This document shows positions 1 to 7,025 of a stretch of 21,538 bases of DNA, piece by piece. Position 1 is the first letter of the stretch, and each line of letters begins with the position of its first letter. The position numbers and the translations under genes are program-made. The stretch spans positions 1-21,538 of the forward strand of contig CAWDDB010000016.1 of assembly GCA_963800975.1 (NCBI GenBank). The letters are read 5' to 3'. This stretch comes from JALYGY01 sp963800975. Its GTDB lineage: Bacteria; Actinomycetota; Rubrobacteria; Rubrobacterales; Rubrobacteraceae. Under the pieces are notes generated by a model. The model was given only the letters and a program-made list of their open reading frames with translations. It searched no databases and had not been told where the DNA came from.

Positions 1-41
1 TACCTGAGGCTCCATCAATGGAGCGAAAGGAGCGCGCAGGG

Positions 42-1369
42 ATGGATCCGAAACTCGCGCAGACGGATGTGGCGGTGGTGGGGGGCGGGATGGCGGGCCT
101 CACCGCCGCCTGCTTCCTCGCCCGAGCAGGCGCGGAGGTCACCCTCTTCGAGAAGGCGCCGGCCCTCGGCGGTCGCGCGGTCACCAGGGAATCCGGAGGC
201 TTCCTGTTCAACCGCGGGATACACGCCCTCTACACTGGCGGAGCGGCCTCTCGGATCTTCGAGGAGCTGGGCGTCCGTTACGGTCACGGCACACCGAACG
301 ACGTATTCGTGTTGGACGGGGGGGAGTGCGTCCCTTCCCGAGCAGCCCCTCCCGGTTCTTGAGCACCGACCTGCTCGGAGCGGGGGACAAGCTCGCGCTC
401 GTTCGGTTTTTCGCCGCGCTTGGGAGGACCAGCCCGCGCGAGCTGTCCGGGACAAGCCTGCGCGATTGGCTGGACGGGAAGATCCGGCGTCCGCGTCTGC
501 GCCGGCTGATGGACTCCATCGCATACCCCCTTGTCTACACCTCCGCGCTCGACCTGGTAAGCGCGGAGGTCTTTGTGGACAAGTTCCAGCGCGCGCTCAA
601 GCACCCCGTCCACTACATCGACGGCGGCTGGCAGACCCTCATTCATGGACTGCGGGATGTCGCCGTACGTGCCGGGGCGCGCGTCGTCGGCGACGCCCGC
701 GTGGAGGCCGTCGAGGTCGGCAACGGTCGGGCGCGGGGGGTGCGCCTGCGTGACGGGAGCGTGGTGCGGGCCTCCGCCGTCGTCCTCGCGACGGGTCCCC
801 GCGACGCCTCGAAGCTGGTGGCCGGCGGAGAGCATCCGTCCTTGCGGCGGGCCGTAGACGTGCTGGTTCCTGGTAGGGTGGCTTGCCTGGATGTCGCTCT
901 CGGTCGCCTGCCCTCGCCGGACATTCCCGTAGTCCAGGATCTGGACGGCCCGCGTTTCATGACCGCCCAGTCTCTCTACTCGCGCGTCGCCCCCGAAGGA
1001 GCCGCCCTCGTCTACACTTTCAAGCAGCTCGATCCGCGAAACTCCGGGGACCAGCGCGCGGACGAGCGCGACCTCGAGGGCCTGCTCGACGCGACCCAGC
1101 CGGGCTGGCGCGACGTCCTGGTCGATCGACAGTACCTGCCGCGCATCGAAGCCGTGGGCGCGCTGCCGACCGCCGCTGGGGGCGGCTTCGCGGGCCGTCC
1201 CGGTCCCCGGGTGCAGGGCCTGGAGAACCTCTTTCTCGCGGGGGACTGGGTCGGACCGGAGGGCTTCCTGGTGGACGCCAGCGCGGCCAGCGCCCGGAGC
1301 GCCGCTCGGTTGGTGCTGGAAGACGATCCGTCGGCGCGGAGGGAGGTGGCCGCCGGTTCCATCCGCTAG
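42..1369 (+). pseudogene. FAD-dependent oxidoreductase, phytoene-desaturase-like, frameshifted
   Basis: The 5' part (to a stop at 362) gives an N-terminal Rossmann dinucleotide fold, VVGGGMAGLTAACFLARAG followed by an acidic FEK strand end and a GGRA motif, typical of FAD amine-oxidase and phytoene-desaturase families. The rest lies in another frame, open from about 326 to 1369, and ends with LENLFLAGDWVGPEGF and DASAASARSAARL, the family's C-terminal FAD-binding region. The two halves join at a run of seven G (318-324). Adding one G, or removing two, gives continuous DGG-VRPFPSSP. The repaired protein would be about 443 aa, normal for the family. ATG 42 is preferred over ATG 18 because AAAGGAG lies about 9 nt upstream. 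The substrate is unknown. The break may be a real mutation or a sequencing error in the homopolymer. Confidence 0.85.
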
Positions 1370-1732
1370 CGGCTTCAGGCCGGAGTCGATGTGACCCACT
1401 CGGATCGTGCTAGGCAAGTTGCGCCGGGCCATCGGGTCTTCGACACCTTTAGCCCGCTCTGCGACGCTCTTTGAGGAGGACCCCGGCGCGGCGCGTCCGG
1501 GATGGGCGGTACGTAGAGGCAGCCCAAGACCTCGTCGGATGCCCCGACGGCCTGGCTACGCCCACCAGTTCATGGATGGACCCTCTTTGCGTCGTTTTGG
1601 TGGGCGGCGTGTGCAGGCCTGCACGATTCGACCAGGCGCACCGTGCTGCCGCGCCTTGGCCGGATGCCGGGATGTTCTGCCCATGACTCCACCCTCCTCA
1701 AAGACTGGAGCCGCAATCAATCCCGGGACGGT
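1370..1732. other. Intergenic region without a recognisable gene
   Basis: This is a 363-bp gap between the oxidoreductase remnant and the stop of the DoxX-like gene on the other strand. Small open frames here give arginine- and proline-rich translations with no family resemblance. The only structure I see is a perfect 14-bp palindrome, GTGCAGGCCTGCAC, at 1611-1624. I see no hairpin followed by a T-run that would serve as an intrinsic terminator for the two converging genes. Confidence 0.5.
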
Positions 1733-2080
1733 TCACGAGACCAGTCCCAACACTAGCGCGGACACGGCCAGCAGGAGAAACGCGGCCGCCGGGCCGATCG
1801 AGTAGTCGCGTGCGCGCAGGTGGGTGATGATGGCGCCGACGAAGTAAAAAACAAGGCCGCTAGCGGCGGCCGTCCCGATCAGCGGTGCGCCGATGAGGCC
1901 GAGCAGCAGACCAAGGGCGGCGGCTGCGTTGAGGGTGCCCAGCATTGTCATCCACGATTCCGGCACGCCCACCTTGGCCGCGGTGATGAGAACGAATTTG
2001 AGGCGCATGAAGTTGGCCACGGCCACGAATGTGCTAGCGGCGATGGCCACCACGGTGACAACGGCGTAGGCGGTAAACAT
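1733..2080 (-). CDS. DoxX-like family membrane protein
   Basis: A 115-aa hydrophobic protein with about four predicted membrane helices: roughly residues 4-24, 45-65, 68-88 and 96-114. The pattern of a short first helix, a KxxxxP-like loop (AAKVGVPESWMTMLG), a glycine/alanine-rich helix pair and a charged HLRARD loop before the last helix fits the DoxX-like family. These are small actinobacterial membrane proteins, some linked to thiol or quinone redox. ATG 2080 has CGGAG about 6 nt upstream. The gene is divergent from the ECF sigma gene at 2241, with a 160-bp shared intergenic region, so sigma-linked control is likely. No ECF41-type promoter is visible on its own strand. The function is not established. 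Confidence 0.75.
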   Translation of the reverse strand: MFTAYAVVTVVAIAASTFVAVANFMRLKFVLITAAKVGVPESWMTMLGTLNAAAALGLLLGLIGAPLIGTAAASGLVFYFVGAIITHLRARDYSIGPAAAFLLLAVSALVLGLVS

Positions 2081-2171
2081 GGCGAACTCCGATCGTTTCT
2101 TGATGAACCTTCGTTCAGGTACTGTCTGACTACTTGCGTTCCACGCGAAGACGGTCTCCTCGTCACCTCCA

Positions 2172-2198
2172 TGTCACATCGGCCGGGTTTGGTGCGTC
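2172..2198 (+). promoter_or_regulatory. ECF41-type promoter of the first sigma gene
   Basis: The -35 element TGTCACA (2172-2178) and -10 element CGTC (2195-2198) are separated by exactly 16 bp. This matches the promoter consensus I recall for ECF41 sigma factors (TGTCACA, 16 bp, CGTC). It lies about 42 bp before the sigma gene start at 2241 on the same strand, which suggests autoregulation. Two further copies occur at 3477 and 5449. Confidence 0.8.
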
Positions 2199-2240
2199 GT
2201 CATTACTCCAGTGACACGACGCGACGAGGGAATGTGACCG

Positions 2241-3140
2241 ATGGACGGACACGACCGGCTGGCACAGCGCTTCGAGGAGAACCGGACCCACCTGAGGGCG
2301 GTGGCCTACCGGATGCTCGGCTCGATCAGCGAGGCCGACGACGCCGTCCAGGAAGCCTGGCTGCGCCTAAGCCGCTCCGACACAAGTGGCGTCGAGAACC
2401 CGGGCGGATGGCTGACGACGGTCGTCGCCCGAGTGTGCCTGAACATGCTGCGCTCACGTCGATCAAGGCGCGAGGTGCCCCTGGGCGAGCCCCAGGTGGG
2501 CGTTCGCGTGCCCGACCCGATCGTGAGCCGCGGGGATAGGATCGACCCCGAGCACGAAGCGCTGCTGGCCGACTCGGTTGGTCTCGCGTTGCTCGTGGTG
2601 CTCGAGACGCTTTCTCCAGCCGAGCGGCTCGCGTTCGTGCTGCACGACATGTTCGCCGTGCCCTTCCAGGAGATCGCCCCCATCGTGGGGCGCACCCCGA
2701 CGGCGGCAAGGAAGCTCGCCAGCCGCGCGCGCCATCGGGCGCGGGGAGCGGCCACTTCTGCCGACGCCGGTCTCGCCTGCCAGCGGGAGGCCGTCGATGC
2801 ATTCCTAGCTGCCTCGCGCGAGGGTGACTTCGAGGCGCTGCTAGCGGTGCTCGACCCGGACGTCGTGCTACGAATTGATGGCGGTGCCTTGCGTGCGGGC
2901 TTATCGAGGGAGGTCCGCGGCGCAGGGGCGGTGATCGAGCAGACGCGCACCTTCTCCCGGCTCTCCCCGTTCGTACGACCGGCGCTCGTGAACGGAGCCG
3001 CGGGAGTCATCGTGACTCCGCGCGGACAATTGTTTGCGATCATGGGCTTCACGGTCAGGCAGGGAATGATCGTCGAGATCGACGTCCTCGCCGACCCCGC
3101 GCGACTCCGCCAGCTCGACCTGGCGATCCTCGACGACTGA
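2241..3140 (+). CDS. ECF sigma factor with C-terminal SnoaL-like domain (ECF41/SigJ type)
   Basis: A 299-aa sigma-70-family factor. Region 2 (about residues 8-75) contains AYRMLGSISEADDAVQEAWLRL. Region 4 (about 108-165) contains LETLSPAERLAFVLHDMF and a helix-turn-helix (FQEIAPIVGRTPTAARKLASRAR). Residues from about 180 form a SnoaL/NTF2-like domain (VDAFLAASREGDFEALLAVLDPDVVLRIDGG), a fused regulator in the ECF41 group. The WLPEP linker motif is absent, and the DGGGK motif is reduced to DGGAL, unlike the second sigma factor at 5550. ATG 2241 has GAGGGA about 9 nt upstream. The ECF41-type promoter at 2172 suggests self-activation. No anti-sigma gene is nearby, as expected when the C-terminal domain does that job. 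Confidence 0.88.
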   Translation: MDGHDRLAQRFEENRTHLRAVAYRMLGSISEADDAVQEAWLRLSRSDTSGVENPGGWLTTVVARVCLNMLRSRRSRREVPLGEPQVGVRVPDPIVSRGDRIDPEHEALLADSVGLALLVVLETLSPAERLAFVLHDMFAVPFQEIAPIVGRTPTAARKLASRARHRARGAATSADAGLACQREAVDAFLAASREGDFEALLAVLDPDVVLRIDGGALRAGLSREVRGAGAVIEQTRTFSRLSPFVRPALVNGAAGVIVTPRGQLFAIMGFTVRQGMIVEIDVLADPARLRQLDLAILDD

Positions 3141-3678
3141 CGGTCAGCGCCTCGACCGCAGGGTGTGTTACGCGGCCCTGTAGCCTCAGCATTCATCTTG
3201 CGCGTTGGTGGCCCAGCCCCTCTGCTAGACGAGTGCCCCGATTCTGGGTGCGAGAAGAGTCTAGCCGAACTTACAGCTGCTCTACCGGCACACGGACACC
3301 AGGAATCTGACGGCGGGGGATTCAAGTATCAAGGCCCGGCCATCTGAAAGGCGATAGGATCCGGGAAACGAGCAAACCTTCATTTGTTGGTTGGTCAAAG
3401 CGAAGAGCGTCTGTTCGTGCTAATTCTCGTCGCCAGGTAATCTCGCAGCAGACGACTGAGCCCTGCCACGGCGCCCTGTCACGGGAAGGTCGGCCGGTTC
3501 GTCTCATCCGTACTGGACGTTTGACACGGAACAGGGAAGGAGGTCAAGAAGCTGCGAAATCTTCGGGGCCCGCGGTGCACCGCCGCGACTACCCTATCGA
3601 CCAACCGCACGGGAAACGGGAGCCATGGGTAAGGTCAATCCATGAAGTGCAACTACCGGTTTGAACAATTGGGGGAAC
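3141..3678. other. Long intergenic region with promoter and leader of the DUF4345 gene
   Basis: These 538 bp separate the first sigma gene from the DUF4345 gene. The left 330 bp hold nothing I recognise: no tRNA-like cloverleaf, and only short low-quality open frames. The right part holds the ECF41-type promoter at 3477-3503 and then a leader of about 175 nt. The leader contains an isolated Shine-Dalgarno-like GAAGGAGG near 3536 with no good start codon after it, and a six-codon minigene (ATG 3625 to TGA 3643) in frame with the downstream gene. Confidence 0.5.
3477..3503 (+). promoter_or_regulatory. ECF41-type promoter upstream of the DUF4345 gene
   Basis: TGTCACG at 3477-3483, exactly 16 bp, then CGTC at 3500-3503. 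The six core -35 bases, the spacing and the -10 element equal those of the site before the first sigma gene. The next gene on this strand is the DUF4345 gene (start 3679), with a leader of about 175 nt. The site marks this gene as a likely ECF41 target that does not itself encode a sigma factor. Confidence 0.7.
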
Positions 3679-4077
3679 ATGCAATCTCTGGCGCTTGTCC
3701 TGAGGCTCTTGGCGATCGTCATTTTCCTCGTCGGAGCGTTCCATTTGGCGCTTGGCGTGAGAGCTGACGTCATGTTGGGCGCCGACCTTCCTGCTGAGGC
3801 AATCGCAGACCCGGCCCTGGACAGCCAGAGCCGTTTTTATGGCGTGGCTTTCACCCTAAATGGCGTCTTGCTGCTTCTCTGCGCTTCCGACCTCCGAAAA
3901 TACGCGACCGTCCTGCGGTGCCTATTGTGGGTTTTCTTTGCCGCTGGGGTTGCGCGCCTGGTGTCCGTCGCGATCTACGGGGTCCCACCTCCCCTGATCT
4001 TGGTGCTGTTGGCGATCGAGTTGGTCGTTCCGCCAGTCATGGCCCGGTGGTTGTCGAGGGTTGTGCGTGAGAACTGA
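3679..4077 (+). CDS. DUF4345-like membrane protein
   Basis: A 132-aa protein with four predicted helices, at about residues 4-26, 53-68, 75-97 and 102-124. The N-terminal helix ending in FHLALGVRADVMLGADLP, the loop with DSQSRFYG, and a second helix with FTLNGVLLLLCASDLRKY are the pattern I associate with DUF4345. Its role is unknown. ATG 3679 gives a start directly before the first helix, but the only Shine-Dalgarno candidate (GGGGG at 3671-3675) is close. TTG 3661 is an in-frame alternative that adds six residues. An ECF41-type promoter lies upstream, and the gene converges on the TetR gene. Confidence 0.7.
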   Translation: MQSLALVLRLLAIVIFLVGAFHLALGVRADVMLGADLPAEAIADPALDSQSRFYGVAFTLNGVLLLLCASDLRKYATVLRCLLWVFFAAGVARLVSVAIYGVPPPLILVLLAIELVVPPVMARWLSRVVREN

Positions 4078-4143
4078 ACCGCTCCCCCGGATTTCCGGCC
4101 CGGACCGAGAAGTCACCTTGGGGTCGCGGCCGCCGACGATAGC

Positions 4144-4785
4144 TCACCGCGCCACATTGCCGCCCGTATCGGCACCCGGCACGAGCGCATCGATAAAGCG
4201 TCGCCGGTAGTCCAGGTAATCCTCCCCGCGCGGCACCCGATCCGGGAGGTCCCTAAAGAGCCGCACGGTGCCCGCGTAGGCCGCGTAGGCCATAAGCGCC
4301 TTGTGGCCCGCCTCCTCCGCAGGCAAACCCATGGCGCCGTAGCACTCTTCTATGTACCCGATCCGGCGCTCGGTGACCCGCCGTAGGAAAGGGCGGACGA
4401 CGGGATCGTCCGCGGCGTCGGAGACCGCGAGCTCGAAGGCGCGTACGCGGAAGACTTCGCCTCCCGACGCGTTGTCCCGGGGGACCTCGCCGAAGGCCTC
4501 CTCGGCCAGCCGCACGAACCTCTCCAGAGGGTCGGAGATCGAACGCGTGGCCGAGATCACCGCCTCCGTGGACTCCCTCTCCCAACGCCCCAAAGCCGCC
4601 TCGAGGAGCGCCCTGCGGTCCTTGAAGTGCCAGTAGAAACTACCCCTGGTCACGCCAAGCCGTCGGGCCAGCGGCTCGACGGCGACCGAACCGACGCCAT
4701 CCTCGGCCATCGCCGAATACGCGGCGTCGACCCAGTCACCCGCCGTCAGCCTTCCAGACCTCCCCGCCGATCCCGCTTGCTTCAT
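4144..4785 (-). CDS. TetR/AcrR family transcriptional repressor
   Basis: A 213-aa protein. The N-terminal DNA-binding domain (about residues 12-62) shows the TetR pattern: AAYSAMAEDGVGSVAVEPLARRLGVTRGSFYWHFKDRRALLEAAL. The remainder is a helical ligand-binding domain of usual length. The open frame extends back to ATG 4842, but that codon lies inside the operator palindrome and would add 19 atypical residues, so ATG 4785 is preferred even though its Shine-Dalgarno is weak. The gene is divergent from the small membrane-protein gene at 4878. Two matching operators in the shared region suggest it represses that gene and probably itself. The ligand is unknown. Confidence 0.9.
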   Translation of the reverse strand: MKQAGSAGRSGRLTAGDWVDAAYSAMAEDGVGSVAVEPLARRLGVTRGSFYWHFKDRRALLEAALGRWERESTEAVISATRSISDPLERFVRLAEEAFGEVPRDNASGGEVFRVRAFELAVSDAADDPVVRPFLRRVTERRIGYIEECYGAMGLPAEEAGHKALMAYAAYAGTVRLFRDLPDRVPRGEDYLDYRRRFIDALVPGADTGGNVAR

Positions 4786-4800
4786 GGATCGGTTTTTACC

Positions 4801-4814
4801 ATACAGATGTGTAT
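4801..4814. promoter_or_regulatory. Second (imperfect) TetR operator
   Basis: ATACA-GATG-TGTAT is an inverted repeat with 5-bp arms. It is the same core as the main palindrome, with flanking ACC on one side matching and the other side diverged (TGA in place of GGT). Its centre is exactly 40 bp from the main operator. It touches the first base of the TTGACG -35 element and lies just upstream of the repressor's own start codon, so it suits control in both directions. Confidence 0.65.
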
Positions 4815-4842
4815 TGACGCGACAGCTGCGCGTCGCTACCAT
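4814..4842 (+). promoter_or_regulatory. Sigma-70-type promoter for the DUF6463-like gene
   Basis: The -35 TTGACG (4814-4819) and -10 TACCAT (4837-4842) are 17 bp apart. The -10 lies inside the main TetR palindrome and the -35 abuts the second operator, a classic repressor-occlusion layout. The predicted start site is near 4849, giving a leader of about 29 nt before ATG 4878. Confidence 0.6.
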
Positions 4843-4863
4843 ACAGTACTGTATGGTAGCGAC
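4832..4863. promoter_or_regulatory. Main TetR operator, perfect 32-bp palindrome
   Basis: The half-site GTCGCTACCATACAGT (4832-4847) is followed directly by its exact reverse complement (4848-4863). The core is ATACA-GTAC-TGTAT (4841-4854). The palindrome sits between the divergent TetR and membrane-protein genes and covers the -10 element of the rightward promoter. A length of 32 bp with perfect symmetry is strong even for a TetR-family site. Confidence 0.8.
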
Positions 4864-4877
4864 ATCCGGGAGGCGTG

Positions 4878-5294
4878 ATGGGCAGGCTGTGTGGTCCGCT
4901 GTTGGTGGCGACGGGGGCGCTGGACGTGCTCTACGTCTTCGTGTTCCACTCGAAGCAGCTCGCAGCCATCGCGCAAGACGGCTTCTTCAACGCGGTCGAC
5001 CCGAGCGTTGCGTACGCGACCTTCGATCGGGAGACCGCCTTCTGGCACCTGACGTTCGGGCTGACGGCCGTGATCCTGGGCGCCCTGATCTACTGGTCGC
5101 AAAACCGGATGGGGACGCTGCCAGCGTTCCTCGGGTGGGCGCTTCTGGCGCTCGGGGTGTTCGGAGTCGTCCTGATGCCGGTCTCCGGGTTCTGGGTGAT
5201 CTTGCCGCAGGCGGTGCTAATGATCGTGGTGGCGAGGCAGGGGCCTTCCCGAACCGCCGCGCAGGTCGGTGGAACGCGCCGTGTCGTCGGGTAA
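4878..5294 (+). CDS. Small four-helix membrane protein, DUF6463-like
   Basis: A 138-aa protein with predicted helices at about residues 4-22, 55-74, 83-103 and 105-120. Features include the DVLYVFVF N-terminal helix, an acidic/aromatic segment (FDRETAFWHLTFG) and SQNRMGTLP before the third helix. This resembles the DUF6463 family, which is commonly divergent from a TetR regulator in actinobacteria. The family name is from memory and not certain. GGGAGG (4868-4873) lies 4 nt before ATG 4878. An in-frame GTG at 4875 immediately precedes it but is too close to the Shine-Dalgarno. Repression by the adjacent TetR protein is likely. The function is unknown. Confidence 0.65.
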   Translation: MGRLCGPLLVATGALDVLYVFVFHSKQLAAIAQDGFFNAVDPSVAYATFDRETAFWHLTFGLTAVILGALIYWSQNRMGTLPAFLGWALLALGVFGVVLMPVSGFWVILPQAVLMIVVARQGPSRTAAQVGGTRRVVG

Positions 5295-5448
5295 CGTTAC
5301 GCTGGCGTACGGGTTGGCCTTGGGGCTCCGAGTTCCGTTGACACCGACAACGGCCTCAGGCTTCGTCTGGAGCAGCCATTCCGGTCCGGTTAGTTGCGGT
5401 TCTTGAGGGAAAGGGTGAGTTTGGGAAGCGTTCGCTCGCGGCTGGCGA

Positions 5449-5475
5449 TGTCACGGATGCGGTGGATGGCGCGTC
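5449..5475 (+). promoter_or_regulatory. ECF41-type promoter of the second sigma gene
   Basis: TGTCACG (5449-5455), exactly 16 bp, then CGTC (5472-5475). It lies about 75 bp before the sigma gene start at 5550, same strand. It shares core bases and spacing with the sites at 2172 and 3477 and suggests that the sigma-DCC operon is self-activated. Confidence 0.75.
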
Positions 5476-5549
5476 TTTGAGGTAGTAGTCGGAGCGAGAA
5501 AGGGGTGCGGCCGCGGGTTGGCGGTGGTGCCGAATCGAGAGGAGGCAGG

Positions 5550-6479
5550 GTGACCGATCGTACGCAGGACGCGGGCTGGTCGGAAGCGGTCCGCGACTTC
5601 GACGAGCACAGGGGCCTGTTGGTCGCGGTCGCCTACCGCATCCTGGGCAGCATCACAGACGCCGAGGACGTCGTGCAGGAAGCGTGGCTGCGCTGGTCGA
5701 ACGTGGAGCACTCGGAGGTGGCCGACCCGCGCGCCTTCCTGGTGCGGGTCACAACGCGACTGGCCATAGACCGACTGCGCCGGGCGAAGGCCCGCCGCGA
5801 GTCCTACGTGGGCCCATGGTTGCCCGAGCCCGTTCTCACCAGGCAAGACCCCGCCGAGGACGCGGCGATGGCCGAATCCGTCTCCATGGCAATGCTGGTG
5901 GTGCTGGAGACGCTCTCGCCGCTGGAGCGGGCAGTGTTCGTGCTCAGGGAGGCGTTCGGGATGCCCCACGCCGAGATCGCGGACGTCCTCGGGCGCAAGG
6001 AGGAGGCGGTTAGGCAACTCGCGAAGCGCGCCCGCGAGCACGTGCGCGAGCGCCGGACCCGCTTCGACGCCGACCGGACCGAGCAACGCCGGGCGACCGA
6101 GCGTTTCCTCGAAGCGGCCTCGAACGGTGATCTCGAAGGGCTAATGCAGGTCCTCTCGCCCGGCGTGACGCTCGTGGCCGACGGCGGCGGAAAGGCCCTG
6201 GCGCCCCGGCGCCCCCTCCTGGGCGCGGAGAAGGTGGCCCGCTTCCTCGTCGCCATAGTTGACGAGGAGCAAACGGCCCGGTTCCTGCGGTCGATCGGAT
6301 CTGAGCCGTCGGGCGGGACGCGCGTGCACCTGGCGCAGGTCAACGGCGAGACGGGGGTCGTGATCACGGCCGGGGATCAGCCGATCTCGGCGCTCGTCCT
6401 GGACGTGTCCGACGGCCTGGTGCAGACCATCCGTTTGGTGGCAAACCCCGAGAAGCTGGCCGGCGTGCGGGGGATCTAG
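5550..6479 (+). CDS. ECF41-family sigma factor with SnoaL-like C-terminal domain
   Basis: A 309-aa sigma factor with region 2 (AYRILGSITDAEDVVQEAWLRW, about residues 26-47), region 4 (LETLSPLERAVFVLREAFGMPHAEIADVLGRKEEAVRQLAKRAREH) and a C-terminal SnoaL-like domain from about residue 170. Both ECF41 signatures are present: WLPEP in the linker (GPWLPEPVLT, near residue 90) and DGGGK in the SnoaL domain (LVADGGGKALAP). These are known to matter for control of sigma activity by the fused domain. GTG 5550 has AGGAGG at 5540-5545; the frame is open further upstream but the extension has no sigma homology. The DCC gene starts 8 bp after the stop, so the two are probably co-transcribed from the ECF41-type promoter at 5449. 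Confidence 0.92.
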   Translation: MTDRTQDAGWSEAVRDFDEHRGLLVAVAYRILGSITDAEDVVQEAWLRWSNVEHSEVADPRAFLVRVTTRLAIDRLRRAKARRESYVGPWLPEPVLTRQDPAEDAAMAESVSMAMLVVLETLSPLERAVFVLREAFGMPHAEIADVLGRKEEAVRQLAKRAREHVRERRTRFDADRTEQRRATERFLEAASNGDLEGLMQVLSPGVTLVADGGGKALAPRRPLLGAEKVARFLVAIVDEEQTARFLRSIGSEPSGGTRVHLAQVNGETGVVITAGDQPISALVLDVSDGLVQTIRLVANPEKLAGVRGI

Positions 6480-6487
6480 AATCCCAG

Positions 6488-6991
6488 ATGGCTAAGACTA
6501 TGACAAACGTACCCGAGCAAGTCACGCTGGTTTTCGACGGTGACTGCGGTGTCTGCACGAGGTCCGTGCGTGCGATCAAGAAACTAGACAGGAAGTGCCG
6601 CGTAACCGCGGTGCCATACCAGATGCCCGGGGTGCCGGCCTCCGCCGGTCTGACCGTGGAAGCGTGCAGGAGGGCCGCCTGGGCGGTGACGCCGGAGGGC
6701 CGACGCTACGCGGGGGCCGGGGCCGTCAACCTCGTCCTGGCGGCGGCCCTAGGTACGAGACTCCCCATAGAAATTTACGGCTTGCCAGGGATCAAGCGCG
6801 CACAGGATCGCGCCTACGACTGGATCGCGGCGAACCGTCGGAGGCTTCCCGGGGACGAGCCGCACTGCTCGCAATACCCGGAAGAGTGCGCTCGAGTAGG
6901 ATTATCCTACCCCGGCCTGCCTGCGCCAGACCACGGGCTAGCGCCAGAGGAGGTGCCTCCTCACCTTCGCCCTCGCAGCGGGCTGCCGTGA
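6488..6991 (+). CDS. DCC family thiol-disulfide oxidoreductase-like protein (DUF393)
   Basis: A 167-aa protein. LVFDGDCGVCTRSVRAIKKLD at residues 14-34 carries the DUF393 signature with a D-G-D-C-x-x-C motif (D17, C20, C23), followed by the family's usual order: a middle AAWAVTPEGRRYAGAGAVNLVL segment and YDWIAANRRRLPG near residue 115-120. Members are called thiol-disulfide oxidoreductase-like, but a defined reaction is generally lacking. Two additional cysteines sit near the end (HCSQYPEECARVG). It starts 8 bp after the ECF41 sigma gene and is the most likely direct output of that operon. It converges on the thioredoxin-family gene with only 34 bp between. Confidence 0.85.
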   Translation: MAKTMTNVPEQVTLVFDGDCGVCTRSVRAIKKLDRKCRVTAVPYQMPGVPASAGLTVEACRRAAWAVTPEGRRYAGAGAVNLVLAAALGTRLPIEIYGLPGIKRAQDRAYDWIAANRRRLPGDEPHCSQYPEECARVGLSYPGLPAPDHGLAPEEVPPHLRPRSGLP

Positions 6992-7025
6992 GTGGAACAT
7001 CAGGAGCGGCCGCCCTTGTCGGGGG

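Noticed and set aside
284..1432. Long minus-strand open frame of 382 codons opposite the FAD oxidoreductase
   Set aside because: It is antisense to clear family motifs, its translation has no recognisable domain, and such frames are common opposite GC-rich genes.
1407..1805. Plus-strand open frame in the 1370-1732 gap
   Set aside because: Low-complexity arginine/proline-rich translation running into the DoxX-like gene on the other strand; no start signal.
2306..3325. Minus-strand open frame of 339 codons opposite the first sigma gene
   Set aside because: Serine/arginine-rich shadow of the sigma gene with no family resemblance and no Shine-Dalgarno.
3141..3350. Possible tRNA gene in the gap after the first sigma gene
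   Set aside because: I looked for a T-loop GTTCRA with matching acceptor arms on both strands and found none.
4078..4143. Intrinsic terminator between the converging DUF4345 and TetR genes
   Set aside because: Only weak GC-rich pairing around 4086-4107 and no T-run on either strand.
4786..4842. N-terminal extension of the TetR protein from ATG 4842
   Set aside because: The start codon would lie within the operator palindrome, and the extra 19 residues are atypical of the family.
5291..5300. GTAACGTTAC palindrome at the end of the DUF6463-like gene
   Set aside because: It contains the stop codon, is only 10 bp long and has no matching copy at another gene.
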